In this document: positions 63,723 through 64,000 of the stretch, piece after piece
Layout of the letters: every line of letters begins with the position of its first letter
How positions within the stretch are numbered: position 1 is the first letter of the stretch
NCBI GenBank assembly: GCA_947625285.1
Contig: CANQNS010000004.1
Location: forward strand, 1-64,000
Direction: 5' to 3'
DNA: 64,000 nt
DNA from: an uncultured Oscillospiraceae bacterium
GTDB taxonomy: Bacteria > Bacillota > Clostridia > Oscillospirales > Oscillospiraceae
Notes under the pieces: model-generated
Told to the model about the DNA's origin: nothing
Database searches by the model: none
Seen by the model: the letters and a program-made list of their open reading frames with translations, nothing else
Program-made: the position numbers and the translations under genes

Positions 63723-64000
63723 GGACGGTTTCCGCCCCATGCGGCGCGTAAGGCAGCAGTTGTCCGACCGGGAGACAGAGGCCATCTTGCAAAAGGGTGT
63801 GACCGGGATCCTGGCGGTGAACGGGGACGGCGGATACCCTTACGCCGTGCCGGTGAATTACGTCTGGAAGGACGGGAAGATCTACTTCCACGGGGCCAGG
63901 GCCGGCCACAAATTCGACGCCATGGCCCGGGACGGGAAGGTCTGCTTCTGCGTCATCGGCCGGGACGAGATATTGCCGGAAAAGCTGACGGACGCATACC
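63715..64000 (+). CDS. pyridoxamine 5'-phosphate oxidase-like flavoprotein (partial)
   Basis: The start of a gene cut off by the window end, absent from the ORF track because it has no stop. It reads MPEDGFRPMRRVRQQLSDRE, then GVTGILAVNGDGGYPYAVPVNYVW, KIYFHGARAGHKFDAM and KVCFCVIGRDEI. This is the pattern of the FMN-binding NimA/PPOX-like split-barrel family, often annotated as nitroimidazole-resistance-like. Function is unknown. The ATG lies inside the 3' end of ackA, so it is translated in the same operon. Confidence 0.8.
   Translation, partial: MPEDGFRPMRRVRQQLSDRETEAILQKGVTGILAVNGDGGYPYAVPVNYVWKDGKIYFHGARAGHKFDAMARDGKVCFCVIGRDEILPEKLTDAY

Overview
The window looks like chromosomal DNA of a GC-rich, spore-forming-type Gram-positive bacterium. 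The best guess is a clostridial (Oscillospiraceae/Eubacteriales-like) genome. The reasons are a cortex-hydrolase-like SleB protein, a PASTA-type division transpeptidase, GdpP, MraZ, a LytTR two-component system, SpoIIE-type phosphatase signalling, acetate kinase and consensus sigma-A promoters. The taxonomic call is inference; no rRNA is present.

Layout. (1) 1-2.2 kb: an acyltransferase-3 gene whose promoter spacer contains a G9 tract. It is bracketed by two 27-bp direct repeats, one of which is the 3' end of the adjacent sleB-like gene. (2) 2.2-13.7 kb, leftward: a housekeeping run gdpP-rplI-dnaB-tilS-hpt-ftsH-ychF-(HGSNAT-like)-thrS-sleB. (3) 13.8-14.7 kb, rightward: one nucleotidyltransferase gene. 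(4) 14.8-27.4 kb, leftward: a dcw cluster mraZ-rsmH-ftsL-pbp-murE-mraY-ftsW-murG-murA-ftsQ-ftsZ. It has a recognisable MraZ box and lacks murF, murD, murC, murB and ftsA. (5) 27.8-33.9 kb, rightward: an oligopeptide ABC operon that ends in a small sugar-phosphate transferase. (6) 33.9-35.6 kb: a YegP-like gene and an orphan phage-type tail-fibre gene. (7) 35.8-54.3 kb, leftward: twelve tightly packed genes, described below. (8) 54.5-56.5 kb: a LytTR/GHKL two-component pair with 21-bp-spaced direct repeats in front of region 7. (9) 56.7-64 kb: tRNA-Gln(CTG), a TepA/ClpP-like protease, an M18 aminopeptidase, a TsaC-CoaE fusion, prfA and tmcAL leftward, then divergent ackA and the start of a pyridoxamine-phosphate-oxidase-like gene.

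The most unusual part is region 7. One apparent operon encodes a periplasmic-type binding protein, two dicarboxylate/amino-acid symporter-like proteins, an 1141-aa all-in-one amino-acid ABC transporter, three NCS2 purine-permease-like proteins and an MFS protein with an extracytoplasmic sensor insert. Mixed among them are a free STAS antagonist, a Cache-HAMP-PP2C phosphatase with a C-terminal RsbW-like kinase domain, an HD hydrolase and a D-Ala-D-Ala-ligase-like ATP-grasp enzyme. Three of the transporters carry their own degenerate RsbW/GHKL-like module, N-terminal in both symporters and C-terminal in the ABC fusion. These modules share a terminal motif with the phosphatase protein. I propose a partner-switching system that controls, or reads out, nutrient transporters instead of a sigma factor; no sigma-factor gene is present. 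The function is inference; the architecture is visible in the sequence.

Two homopolymeric G tracts (the promoter of the acyltransferase, and the coding end of the HD gene) sit where slippage would switch expression or the protein C-terminus.
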